From assembly GCA_016235245.1 (NCBI GenBank), contig JACRLO010000020.1, positions 88,923 to 152,922 of the forward strand: DNA of 64,000 nucleotides. The letters run 5' to 3'. The notes beneath the pieces were generated by a model. That model was not told the DNA's origin. It ran no database searches and was given only the letters and a program-made list of their open reading frames with translations. The stretch is from Nitrospirota bacterium. Its GTDB lineage: Bacteria > Nitrospirota > Thermodesulfovibrionia > Thermodesulfovibrionales > UBA6898. Below, piece by piece: positions 54,612 to 62,839 of this stretch; position 1 is the stretch's first letter; each line of letters begins with the position of its first letter. The translations under genes and the position numbers were made by a program.

Positions 54612-54638
54612 ATTCGGACGGTGCTGTTACGTCCGAAT
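54612..54638 (+). promoter_or_regulatory. inverted repeat overlapping the promoter region of the nucleotidyltransferase gene
   Basis: Perfect arms ATTCGGAC and GTCCGAAT with an 11-nt spacer, followed by TACAAT at 54657-54662, a possible -10 box 7 bp before the ATG. A transcript starting there would be almost leaderless. The repeat may be an operator. Confidence 0.35.
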
Positions 54639-54668
54639 CATTCGTCCCGTTCCTGTTACAATATCCGT

Positions 54669-55793
54669 ATGAAGCTCACGACTGAAGAGAACCTTGTGCT
54701 CATTCTTTCCCAGCCCACTCCTTCTGGCCAAGTCATGCAGAAAGTTCAGGCGCTTCTGTTCGACAGATCAACACCGATTGATTACGACTGGCTGCTTCAG
54801 TTGGCAAACCTGAACCAGGTAACACCACTGCTTTATAAAAATCTTTCAGATCTTCAGATCTTTCCTCCGGAGTTCATGCAGCGTCTGTTGACGCACTACA
54901 TAGCGACCATTCAACGTAATGCAGATCATCTCGATGAGACCTTATATATTGTCGATATCTTACGCAGGGCCGGAATCCGCTCCATCCCCCTGAAGGGCTC
55001 TTTTGCTGCTGAGACGTTGTTCGGAGATATTGGCCTGTACCCCACCTCTGATATAGATCTGCTCATTCCGCTGGATGATCTAAATCAGGCGCGAGCGAGT
55101 CTTATTGCAGCCGAATATGATCTCAGCGGAGAGCTCAGTGAGCAGGATCAACTGGCGGGTTCCTACCATCTTCGCTTCCGAAAGAAAAACACTGTGCTCG
55201 AACTGCATTGGAACCTGGTGAGAAGATATTTCCAAGCATCTTCTGCTTACTGGCGGAAGGATACCGGAGAGACGGCATTGAGAGGAAGGACTGTCGCCCG
55301 TCTTTCAAATGAGAATTATCTTCTTTATCTAATCTTCAGGCTTTTCTGCAAGGCCTTTATGCCGCTTCATCATTTTGTGCTTATGCCGGCACTTCTGAGT
55401 CAGGATTTTGATTGGCAGAAGTTCATGGCTTCTGCAAGGAAGCTACGGATGAGGAGGCTGGCTATGTTTACGCTGAAGCTCATGCATGATTCATTTGGCT
55501 TAAATATTCCGGATGTGATAACCAAAACAAATATGCTCGGCTATGACTTGCTTAAACGGTTTGTCATCCGGAGCCTATTTAGGCAGGATATTTATCCCCA
55601 TCTCAGGATGTCCCTGTTTCTTCTCCTGCTTGACTCCCCCGCTGATATTTTCAAGGCGCTTTTTGAAAGAATATTTCCGGCTCCGGCTGAGATTCGCCTG
55701 CGTTACAATATCCCCGGGAGCTCTCTAAAGACTCTCTTCTATTACATCCTGAATCCTTTCATTATGATCTTAAAAAAGACGAAGAGATTTTAA
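54669..55793 (+). CDS. uncharacterised nucleotidyltransferase family protein
   Basis: 374 residues. The nucleotidyltransferase motif lies at about 105-150 (IPLKGSFAAETLFGDIGLYP, TSDIDLLIPLDDL with the DxD pair); the rest is helical. This family (PF14907-like) is common in EPS and O-antigen loci with unknown substrate. Start ATG at 54669; the in-frame extension to 54621 overlaps the inverted repeat and lacks support. The codon before the domain and the DxD Asp pair look intact. Confidence 0.8.
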   Translation: MKLTTEENLVLILSQPTPSGQVMQKVQALLFDRSTPIDYDWLLQLANLNQVTPLLYKNLSDLQIFPPEFMQRLLTHYIATIQRNADHLDETLYIVDILRRAGIRSIPLKGSFAAETLFGDIGLYPTSDIDLLIPLDDLNQARASLIAAEYDLSGELSEQDQLAGSYHLRFRKKNTVLELHWNLVRRYFQASSAYWRKDTGETALRGRTVARLSNENYLLYLIFRLFCKAFMPLHHFVLMPALLSQDFDWQKFMASARKLRMRRLAMFTLKLMHDSFGLNIPDVITKTNMLGYDLLKRFVIRSLFRQDIYPHLRMSLFLLLLDSPADIFKALFERIFPAPAEIRLRYNIPGSSLKTLFYYILNPFIMILKKTKRF

Positions 55794-56055
55794 AGCGTGA
55801 ATCGTGATGAGTAAACGGCTAAAGGACAAGGAGCTGTTAGCAATGATATGCCGTATGCGTAATACATAAACTGTTAAAATCTAAACGGATGGCGGAGAGC
55901 GGCCGTAATTCGTGAGACGTGAATAGTTGACAAGCTGGCAATCTGGAACGGCAGGGAGGCGCCCGCCACACTCTGGTCCGCAGAGGCGGATGAGCCATAA
56001 AGTGTAAGAGAGCGAAGAATAAGAGGCCCCAAAAGCAGAGATGTGAGATACTAAC
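55794..56055. other. intergenic repeat-rich stretch
   Basis: Contains degenerate repeats such as GTGAATCGTGATGAGTAAAC, GCTAAAGGACAAGGAGCTG, CGTAATTCGTGAGACGTGAA and GTTGACAAGCTGGCAATCTG. These are the same loose families seen in coding regions at 17505, 18130, 19872, 26756 and 31550. No gene is supported. Confidence 0.55.
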
Positions 56056-56298
56056 ATTACGAAATTCCTTCTGGAGGTATCTTATGAGATTCAAGGTCTT
56101 ACCCATGACGCCGAGTATGACGGCTATGTTGTGGATATTCCTGAACTCATTGGCTGCATGAGCCAGGGCAAAACTATGGTTGAGGCACTCCAAAACATAA
56201 GAGACGCAATAAAGGGATGGCTGTTTGTCGAGGAAAAACACGGAAGGCTGATCCGTCAAGAAGAACAAGAAGTTTTTCTGGGAGAGGTCTCTGTTTAG
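56056..56298 (+). pseudogene. HicB-like antitoxin with no standard start codon
   Basis: An 80-codon frame reads KFLLEVSYEIQGLTHDAEYD, GYVVDIPELIGCMSQGKTMV, EALQNIRDAIKGWLFVEEKH: a clear HicB partial-RNaseH fold. An in-frame TGA lies at 56044-56046. Between it and the conserved region there is no ATG, GTG or TTG; the codon where Met is expected is ATT (56056-56058). The antitoxin is therefore either started at a rare codon or inactivated by an ATG-to-ATT change. No extra C-terminal HTH is visible. It directly precedes the HicA remnant. Confidence 0.7.
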
Positions 56299-56628
56299 GT
56301 GGGGATACGCTCCAATCTTTCCGGAAAGGATACCGTCAGGATCTTTGAGCAGTTTGGTTACAAAAAATTAGCCCCTGGATTACTGCGCGGGCTGATAAGA
56401 AAAAGCGACGTATCTCTGGACGACTTCCTTAAAGCTAAACAATATTTTCCCCGCAGCTCCTCTATGACCTTCCCTTATTATCTCCTCAACCCGCAGCTCA
56501 TGCGCTCCCCGATATCTTTGCGCACGGAAGGTGCATGGACTATAATGATAGGCATGGAAAGAGATTCTCGTAGCAACAACGCCATTTATATTTTCCTGAC
56601 GGGGGCATTGCATGGATCTTCTGAATAA
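56299..56628 (+). pseudogene. HicA toxin remnant with internal deletion
   Basis: GTG start directly after the hicB stop. The N-terminus GIRSNLSGKDTVRIFEQFGY is typical HicA and the following LAPGLLRGLIRKSDVSLDDF is typical of its C-terminal helix, but the middle (about 28 residues with the catalytic His in GSHxxxR and the VPxH strand) is missing in frame. After the helix the frame runs on for some 60 codons of unrelated sequence. The toxin should be inactive. Promoter elements for the next gene lie inside this frame. Confidence 0.7.
56518..56546 (+). promoter_or_regulatory. sigma-70-type promoter for the nucleotide-sugar dehydrogenase
   Basis: TTGCGC at 56518-56523, a 17-bp spacer and a perfect TATAAT at 56541-56546. 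A start near 56553 leaves about 60 nt to the ATG at 56612. Confidence 0.65.
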
Positions 56629-57919
56629 AATCAAAAATAACAAGGCGAAGGTCGGCATTATCGGACTGGGCTATGTCGGCCTGCCTCTGGTAATCGAGTT
56701 CTGCAAGGCAGGGTTTGCAGTGACCGGCTTTGATACAGACCCCAAAAAAATAATGTTATTGAAGCAGGGGAAGAGTTATATAAAACATATAGCCGCTGAT
56801 GCCCTTGCTTTATGCTCCAGGCTTTTCGCCCCGACAACTGATTTTTCACGCCTGTCGGCAATGGACTGCATTATCATCTGCGTTCCTACACCGCTCAGCA
56901 AGAACCGCGAGCCTGACATGAGCCATGTCTTTAACACCGGAAGAACAATAGCCCGGCATCTCAGAAAGGGTCAGCTTGTGGTCCTTGAATCGACCACCTA
57001 TCCCGGCACAACGGATCAGGATCTGAAACGCATCCTTGAAGAAAATGGTCTGAAGGCCGGAAAGGATTTCTACCTCGCCTTTTCCCCGGAGCGTGAAGAC
57101 CCCAACAACAGAGACTTTTCGACTTCAACCATCCCAAAGGTAGTAGGCGGATATACGGCGCAATGCCTCAGGGCGGCAAAGGCTCTGTATGACAGGGTCG
57201 TAACAAAAACAGTACCGGTTTCATCGCCAAAGGTTGCGGAAGCGGCGAAGCTTCTCGAAAATATCTATCGCTCGGTCAATATTGCGCTGGTAAATGAGAT
57301 GAAGATGCTCTTTGACAAGATGGATATCGACATCTGGGAGGTTATTGAGGCGGCAAAAACAAAACCGTTCGGGTTCCAGGCCTTCTACCCCGGCCCCGGC
57401 CTCGGCGGCCACTGCATCCCGATCGATCCCTTTTATCTGACCTGGAAGGCGCGGGAATATGACTTTTCAACCCGCTTTATCGAGCTGGCAGGCGAGATCA
57501 ACACCAGTATGCCCTCTTATGTGATAGAGAAGACCATTGAGGCGCTGAACAAAAAAGGCAGGAGTCTTAACAAGGCAAAAATATTGGTCCTCGGGGTTGC
57601 TTACAAGAAGGACATAGACGATCAGAGGGAGTCGCCTTCCCTGCGCATCATGCAGCTGCTGAAGGAAAAGGGCGCCACAGTCGGATATAACGATCCGCTG
57701 GTCCCCCTATGCAGAGGACACCGGCATTATCCTGATATTGATATGCGGTCCAGGAAGCTGACGGCTGCAGAGCTGAAAAAGGCGGATATAGTCCTGCTCC
57801 TGACCGACCACTCTGCCTATGATTATCATTTCATCGCCCGGCATGCCGCCTGCATTATTGATACGCGAAACGCTTTCCATAAATCAGGGATAAAAAACAG
57901 GAAGATCATAAAGGCGTGA
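56612..57919 (+). CDS. wbpA: UDP-N-acetylglucosamine 6-dehydrogenase (WbpA type)
   Basis: 435 residues: Rossmann VGIIGLGYVGLPLVIEF, the CVPTPLSKNREPDMSHVF and VVLESTTYPGTT segments, YLAFSPEREDPNN, KPFGFQAFYPGPGLGGHCIP with the catalytic Cys near 268, and ILVLGVAYKKDIDDQRESP. The pattern fits the WbpA/TviB clade that makes UDP-GlcNAcA (or the ManNAcA analogue) rather than UDP-glucose dehydrogenase. It would supply uronic acids to the amidotransferases and WecG in the minus-strand block. It has its own promoter at 56518-56546. Confidence 0.88.
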   Translation: MDLLNKIKNNKAKVGIIGLGYVGLPLVIEFCKAGFAVTGFDTDPKKIMLLKQGKSYIKHIAADALALCSRLFAPTTDFSRLSAMDCIIICVPTPLSKNREPDMSHVFNTGRTIARHLRKGQLVVLESTTYPGTTDQDLKRILEENGLKAGKDFYLAFSPEREDPNNRDFSTSTIPKVVGGYTAQCLRAAKALYDRVVTKTVPVSSPKVAEAAKLLENIYRSVNIALVNEMKMLFDKMDIDIWEVIEAAKTKPFGFQAFYPGPGLGGHCIPIDPFYLTWKAREYDFSTRFIELAGEINTSMPSYVIEKTIEALNKKGRSLNKAKILVLGVAYKKDIDDQRESPSLRIMQLLKEKGATVGYNDPLVPLCRGHRHYPDIDMRSRKLTAAELKKADIVLLLTDHSAYDYHFIARHAACIIDTRNAFHKSGIKNRKIIKA

Positions 57920-58003
57920 AGGATGACGATTCAAGTCAGCTCAAAGTACAATATCTGTGAGTATCGATATACAGGTCATTACCGCAGCCTTAAAGGGAGT
58001 CCG

Positions 58004-58270
58004 ATGAAACTAACAGGTATCACAGGGCAGGATGGCGCATACCTGGCAGAACTGCTCCTGAATAAAGGATACATGGTCCACGGCATCAAGCGCCGGGCAT
58101 CGCTGTTCAATACCCAGAGGATCGACCACCTCTATCAGGACCCTCATGAAAAAATGCCAAGGTTCAAGCCCCACTACAGCGATCTTACTGATTCGACCAA
58201 CCTCATCCGCATCATTCAGGAGACCCAGCCGAACGAGATTTACAACATAATAATGCGGGAGGGAAAATGA
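58004..58270 (+). pseudogene. gmd: truncated GDP-mannose 4,6-dehydratase (gmd) 5' fragment
   Basis: The frame reads [78 protein letters not shown], unmistakably the first about 82 residues of Gmd, then diverges to IIMREGK and stops. The full enzyme is about 340 to 370 residues, so about three quarters, including the catalytic TYE/YxxxK triad, is gone. The N-terminus MKLTG also lacks about three residues of the first strand. The end overlaps the WecA-type start (ATGA) and includes its GGAGGGAAA ribosome site, so the fragment may persist as a leader. It parallels the oxidoreductase 5' scars. Confidence 0.85.
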
Positions 58271-59337
58271 CAAATATCGTTGCAGGTCTAATGTCATTTT
58301 TTGTTCCTTTCAGCATAACGCTCTTCATCCTTCCGAGGCTCGCCAGTATTGCCTCTGAACTGGGACTCGTTGACCATCCGAACCGTCGTAAGGTGCATAA
58401 CCTCCCTAAACCGCTGGTTGGAGGCCTCGGAATGTCTCTTGGTGTTGCATTCGCCTGCCTTCTCTTTCTGCCACTTACGAACATGCGGGGATATTATGCC
58501 GGAGCAATCTTGCTTGTCGTCATAGGCTTTTTTGATGATTTCAGGGAAATCCACCACAGAATGAAGTTTATAGCTCAGATATTATCAGCTATCCTGGTCA
58601 TCTACTTCAGCAATGTCTCTCTCCATACCTTCGGAGAGCTTCTTTATCTATGGAATATCAACTTCGATGCTTTGACAGTGCCAATGACTGTAATCGGTTT
58701 TGTGGGGGTGATCAATGCGATAAACATGGTTGACGGTGTTGACGGTCTTGCAGGCGGCATATCACTCATATCCTTCATCTCGTTCGCTTATCTTGCCTAT
58801 CTTGATAATCATCGGGATACAATGATGCTCAGCATAGCGCTTTCGGGGGCTCTCATCGCCTTCATGAGATACAATTGGCATCCCTCCCGACTTTTCATGG
58901 GAGATGCAGGGAGCCTCTTTTTAGGTTTTTCGGCAGCTTTTGTTTCCATCGTCCTGACCCAGGAGCCGAACAGCGTAGCCCGTCCTGTTGCCCCTTTGAT
59001 AAGCCTTACGGTCCCGATTGATGACACATTGACGGTCATGATCAAGCGGCTGATGAAAGGCAAGAGCCCCTTTTACCCTGACAAAAAACACTTGCATCAT
59101 GTATTACTCAAGTTCGGCTTCAGCAAACTACAGACGGTCGCGATAATCCTCGGCTTGTCCGCAGTATTTTCGTCTATCGCGCTTGCAGGAACCCTGCTTG
59201 AAGTTCCTGAATACTATCTTTTCTATCTATTTCTCACCTATTTTTTTAGCTATTTCATTGCATCCTTCTTCATCAGGAACATACTGTTGAAGCGGAAAAG
59301 AAATTCCCGGCTTCGCGCAAAGATTATGCTGAAGTAG
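58267..59337 (+). CDS. undecaprenyl-phosphate HexNAc-1-phosphate transferase (WecA/MraY family)
   Basis: 356 residues with about ten membrane helices and WecA hallmarks: [70 protein letters not shown], and a cytoplasmic [13 protein letters not shown] loop (the HHxHH-like motif). It attaches GlcNAc-1-P to undecaprenyl phosphate and starts EPS or O-glycan synthesis. WecB and WecG homologues at 25748-27579 fit as its successors. Confidence 0.9.
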   Translation: MTNIVAGLMSFFVPFSITLFILPRLASIASELGLVDHPNRRKVHNLPKPLVGGLGMSLGVAFACLLFLPLTNMRGYYAGAILLVVIGFFDDFREIHHRMKFIAQILSAILVIYFSNVSLHTFGELLYLWNINFDALTVPMTVIGFVGVINAINMVDGVDGLAGGISLISFISFAYLAYLDNHRDTMMLSIALSGALIAFMRYNWHPSRLFMGDAGSLFLGFSAAFVSIVLTQEPNSVARPVAPLISLTVPIDDTLTVMIKRLMKGKSPFYPDKKHLHHVLLKFGFSKLQTVAIILGLSAVFSSIALAGTLLEVPEYYLFYLFLTYFFSYFIASFFIRNILLKRKRNSRLRAKIMLK

Positions 59338-59396
59338 CTGTTTCCGGTTACTGGAGCAATATCAGGAGAAACATGGAAGCTCTTAAGGAGGCGGGC

Positions 59397-60164
59397 TTAC
59401 TTTACACTTACAAAAAAGTGGAACTTCCGGTAGGAAAGGATTACGCCGTCAGTAACGATCTCTTCAACCCTGATGCCAGGTGAAAGCTCCTGCCCTTCTC
59501 TCATCATGCGTTCATTGATCCTGGCCATCCTTCCTGAGGGCTTTTCCGAATAGAGAAAGGCCGTTATCGAAAAAACAGGAAGACCGCCTTTCACGGAAGG
59601 CGGCAGTTCTGAAAACTTGTATAACTTCTTTTCCGGCAGAGGCTCTGCTGCAACCTCAGGCTTTCCCTCAAGAATCGCTACCTCGGTTACTTTCTGTCTT
59701 TCATGGTCCGCCTTTTGCTCGCCATTTATGCGGCCGGCTGACTTCTGTTCATCTTCCTGCATCTTCTTCCTGAGCGCCAGAAGCCTCTCACGTAGCACAG
59801 AATCCTTCTCTGCAGGAGGAGGAACCGGCGTACTGCTCACCGATGCCTTCCCTGCTGCTGCGCCTGATGCTACCTCGCCTGCAGGTTCCTTCACTTCAGG
59901 CATCTTCACGTCCTGACTTGCAGACGGAGCTGCCAAAGGCTGGCTGGCAGGGGCCGCCGGCATAACAGAATCAGCCGATTTCTTCGGCAGGAACCACCAG
60001 AACAGGAGCGCGGCATTCAGGACAAAAACGGCGATCAGAATATACGGCCAGACAGGTCTTCGCTGTGAATGATAGACAATAGAGTCCTGTTCACTAAGAC
60101 CGGGGATCTTCCCTCTCCTGCGTTCCTTTTCAAGCTTTTTGAGTGCATCCAGTATGTAAGACAT
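59397..60164 (-). CDS. GspB-like type II secretion accessory protein
   Basis: 255 residues: the N-terminus MSYILDALKKLEKERRRGKI is the signature of GspB, one membrane helix at about 38-58, a Pro/Ala/Glu-rich periplasmic linker, then a C-terminal T2SSB domain (about 185-255: LPVFSITAFLYSEKPSGRMA, ARINERMMREGQELSPGIRV). GspB works with the GspA/ExeA ATPase to insert the secretin through peptidoglycan. The next gene upstream, 2 bp away, is that ATPase. Confidence 0.88.
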   Translation of the reverse strand: MSYILDALKKLEKERRRGKIPGLSEQDSIVYHSQRRPVWPYILIAVFVLNAALLFWWFLPKKSADSVMPAAPASQPLAAPSASQDVKMPEVKEPAGEVASGAAAGKASVSSTPVPPPAEKDSVLRERLLALRKKMQEDEQKSAGRINGEQKADHERQKVTEVAILEGKPEVAAEPLPEKKLYKFSELPPSVKGGLPVFSITAFLYSEKPSGRMARINERMMREGQELSPGIRVEEIVTDGVILSYRKFHFFVSVK

Positions 60165-60166
60165 GG

Positions 60167-61783
60167 TCAGATCCCTTCGCCGCCCCTGCTCAGAAGGGGC
60201 TCCCCAACGCCGTACCGGGAGTTAAGATGAATGACCGTATGCACGCCGACGCGGCCATCAGGCACAAGGCCCTCCTCGAGCTGGAACTTTTTTATCTCTT
60301 TCACCATTTCTTCGTCATAGGTCTTCTTCAGTCCAAAGCGGCTTATTCCGGTCTTTTTTGCGATAAGCTGCGCTAACCACTGCAGATGGCGGCCGGTTTC
60401 GCCGGGCCGGATTTCGCCGCGCCAGGAAGGAGGCGCTTTCCAGAACAGGGTATATTCACCGAGCCATTTTTTCTCAAGCTCCTTCGGATCGACTGTCAGC
60501 TCACGGTCAGCAAGAAGAAGTGTAATGCGTTGCCCCTGGACAGCTTTGAGCAGGGCATAGAAGCTGCTTCCGTTATCATCAATAAGCTTAAGCACTGAAG
60601 GTCTGTTCAGTGCGACCAGCCTCTTCAGATCGCTTAAGCCCTTCAGGCACTGCAGTCCTTCGCTTGCCGCCTGTCTGCATACCGCGTTTATCTCAACGAC
60701 CTTATAGGAGGAACCCCACTGTTTAAAGAGGCCCTGATATGTCATTGCTTCGCTTCGGTCAAGGGACTGTTCAGGGGGCCAATGAAGCGCAACGGGCAGA
60801 GGTAATGACTCTGTCTTCTTTTCCTGCACTTCCCTGAGTGGCTGAGGCGCAGGCTGAAAAAAGTCCTGCTTATAGGAAAATGCCGCAATCGCAGCCACCA
60901 CGGCAAGCAAAACGATGCCGGCAGCAATCCAGCCTGCCGCCTTCAGGCGCTGCCCGCCCTCTTCTTCCCTGCCAAATACCTCCTGAGCCGCCTTCTTCAG
61001 CGTGGCCTTGTCAACCTTGTCTTTCCCCTGCACGTATGCGCCCAGTAATGACCGGTCACAGATCAGGTTTATCAGCCGGGGCACACCCCTGCTCAGCCGG
61101 TACAGCGTCGGTATGAGAGAGGACGGAAAGAGCTGCCGGTCAACGCCGCCAATGGCAAGACGATGGCTGACATAGGCATCCACGTCTTTAAGGGAAAGAG
61201 GGCCAAGGTGATACCGGGCAGTAATCCGCTGCTCGAGCTGGCTCATTTCAGGACGGCTCAGCATCTCTCTCAGTTCAGGCTGCCCCAGCAGAATGATCTG
61301 CAGCAGTTTATACTGGTTCGTCTCAAGGTTCGTAAGCAGCCGCACCTGCTCAAGCACGTCCGGGCTGAGGTTCTGTGCCTCCTCTATGATCAGTACGGTC
61401 TTATGACCCTGTGCACAGCTGGCAAGCAGAAAATCATTAATGCGGTCAATAAACATCTTGTTGCTCGCAGCACCTTCAGGATACGCTATACCCAGCTCAT
61501 CACAGACCACCGCAAGCAGTTCCTCGACAGACACCCTGGGGTTGAGCACAAATGCGATATGCGTCTCAGGAAGCATCTGATCGAGAAGGCAGCGCGATAC
61601 GGTAGTCTTGCCCGTACCGACATCTCCGGTCAGGAGGATAAATCCGCCGTCGCTTCCGATGCCGAAGGTAAGGTGCGCCAAAGCCTCCCGGTGCTGTTCG
61701 CTCATGAACAGATAGCGGGGGTCAGGAGCAATCGAAAAGGGAGGTTCCTTCAGTCCAAAATATTCTTGATATAAAACAGTCAT
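60167..61783 (-). CDS. GspA/ExeA-like AAA ATPase with peptidoglycan-binding domain
   Basis: 538 residues: an AAA domain (about 1-270) with YFGLKEPPFSIAPDPRYLFM, Walker A GDVGTGKTTVSRCLLDQ, Walker B TVLIIEEAQNL and arginine region; a membrane helix (about 282-302); a papain-inhibitor-like or C39-like periplasmic part; and a C-terminal PG_binding_1 domain (about 485-535: EEMVKEIKKFQLEEGLVPDG). It uses ATP to help place the type II secretin. The pair sits alone here, without other gsp genes. Confidence 0.9.
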   Translation of the reverse strand: MTVLYQEYFGLKEPPFSIAPDPRYLFMSEQHREALAHLTFGIGSDGGFILLTGDVGTGKTTVSRCLLDQMLPETHIAFVLNPRVSVEELLAVVCDELGIAYPEGAASNKMFIDRINDFLLASCAQGHKTVLIIEEAQNLSPDVLEQVRLLTNLETNQYKLLQIILLGQPELREMLSRPEMSQLEQRITARYHLGPLSLKDVDAYVSHRLAIGGVDRQLFPSSLIPTLYRLSRGVPRLINLICDRSLLGAYVQGKDKVDKATLKKAAQEVFGREEEGGQRLKAAGWIAAGIVLLAVVAAIAAFSYKQDFFQPAPQPLREVQEKKTESLPLPVALHWPPEQSLDRSEAMTYQGLFKQWGSSYKVVEINAVCRQAASEGLQCLKGLSDLKRLVALNRPSVLKLIDDNGSSFYALLKAVQGQRITLLLADRELTVDPKELEKKWLGEYTLFWKAPPSWRGEIRPGETGRHLQWLAQLIAKKTGISRFGLKKTYDEEMVKEIKKFQLEEGLVPDGRVGVHTVIHLNSRYGVGEPLLSRGGEGI

Positions 61784-61899
61784 ACCCGATAGATCCTTGG
61801 CGCTAATGCACGCGTTCGTTTACGTTAGAGCGTACAATAAAATTCAGGAAAAAAACAAATGCCAGGGCCTCTCATGACCCTTTATCTGCTCATACGCTT

Positions 61900-61905
61900 T
61901 ATAAT
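61900..61905 (+). promoter_or_regulatory. TATAAT -10 box before pseudouridine synthase gene
   Basis: A perfect TATAAT eight bases before the ATG at 61914. No good -35 is seen 17 bp upstream (the nearest is ATGACC). A transcript from here would start at about 61912, nearly leaderless. Confidence 0.35.
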
Positions 61906-61913
61906 AGCAAGTC

Positions 61914-62726
61914 ATGGAAAAAATTATATATAAGACCGCAGGCACAAACCCTCCGTCGCAGGCAGCAGATATACTTGCGCTCGGAACCGGTCTGTCCAAA
62001 AGCAGGATCAAGGACGCCATGGTTAAAGGTGCTGTCTGGGTAAAACGAAAAGGCAACATGAAACGTCTCAGAAAGGCGACGACCGTGCTTTCGCCTCATG
62101 ACCATATCGAGATACATTATGACGAAACGCTCCTTTCGATCAGGCCGCCGGAACCGGGACTCGTAAGCGATCAGGGATATTACAGCGTATGGTTCAAACC
62201 CTCGGGCCTTATGGCTCAGGGCACCATGTTTGGCGATCATTGTTCTCTTCTGAGACTGGCAGAACTTCACTTCCAGGTGAGGAGGCAGGCCTTTCTTGTG
62301 CACCGCCTGGACAGGGAAGCTGACGGGCTCATGATCATTGCACACAGCAAGGAATCGGCAGCACGGTTTTCCGAGCTTTTCCAGAAAAAGCTGATCACCA
62401 AGGAATACCGCGTTGAAGTCCTTGGTGATATGGGTCAGCAGGGGAAAAAAGGGACCATACGTCTGCCGCTTGACGGCAAGGAAGCGGTCACCGATTACGA
62501 GGTAATCTCCTATGACCCGCAGCAAAACAGGTCTGTTGTTTCTGCTTTTATCAGAACAGGCCGTCTGCATCAGATCCGCCGCCATTTTGAGATGATCGGC
62601 CATCCGGTAATGGGAGATCCGAAATATGGCAAAGGGAACAAAAACAGAGAAGGGATGAAGCTTACTGCGGTTTCCCTACGATTTCATTGCCCTTTCAGCA
62701 GGCAGGAAGTTACGTTTACGATCTGA
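61914..62726 (+). CDS. RluA-family pseudouridine synthase
   Basis: 270 residues: an N-terminal S4-like segment (about 1-75, LALGTGLSKSRIKDAMVKGA, VWVKRKGNMKRLRKATTVL) and the catalytic domain (about 85-265) with HRLDREADGLMIIAHSKESA (catalytic Asp) and RTGRLHQIRRHFEMIGHPVM, then DPKYG. It isomerises uridine in rRNA or tRNA. Housekeeping; unrelated to the EPS genes. Confidence 0.9.
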   Translation: MEKIIYKTAGTNPPSQAADILALGTGLSKSRIKDAMVKGAVWVKRKGNMKRLRKATTVLSPHDHIEIHYDETLLSIRPPEPGLVSDQGYYSVWFKPSGLMAQGTMFGDHCSLLRLAELHFQVRRQAFLVHRLDREADGLMIIAHSKESAARFSELFQKKLITKEYRVEVLGDMGQQGKKGTIRLPLDGKEAVTDYEVISYDPQQNRSVVSAFIRTGRLHQIRRHFEMIGHPVMGDPKYGKGNKNREGMKLTAVSLRFHCPFSRQEVTFTI

Positions 62727-62839
62727 CAAAACCGGAAAAAAGTTCATCATCGTATCATTGCAGAACACGTGCAGTCTTTCTGCCCGATGCAGCGCAACAT
62801 TACCTATCCCGTCGCCTTGCCACAAGTCACGCGTCATAC

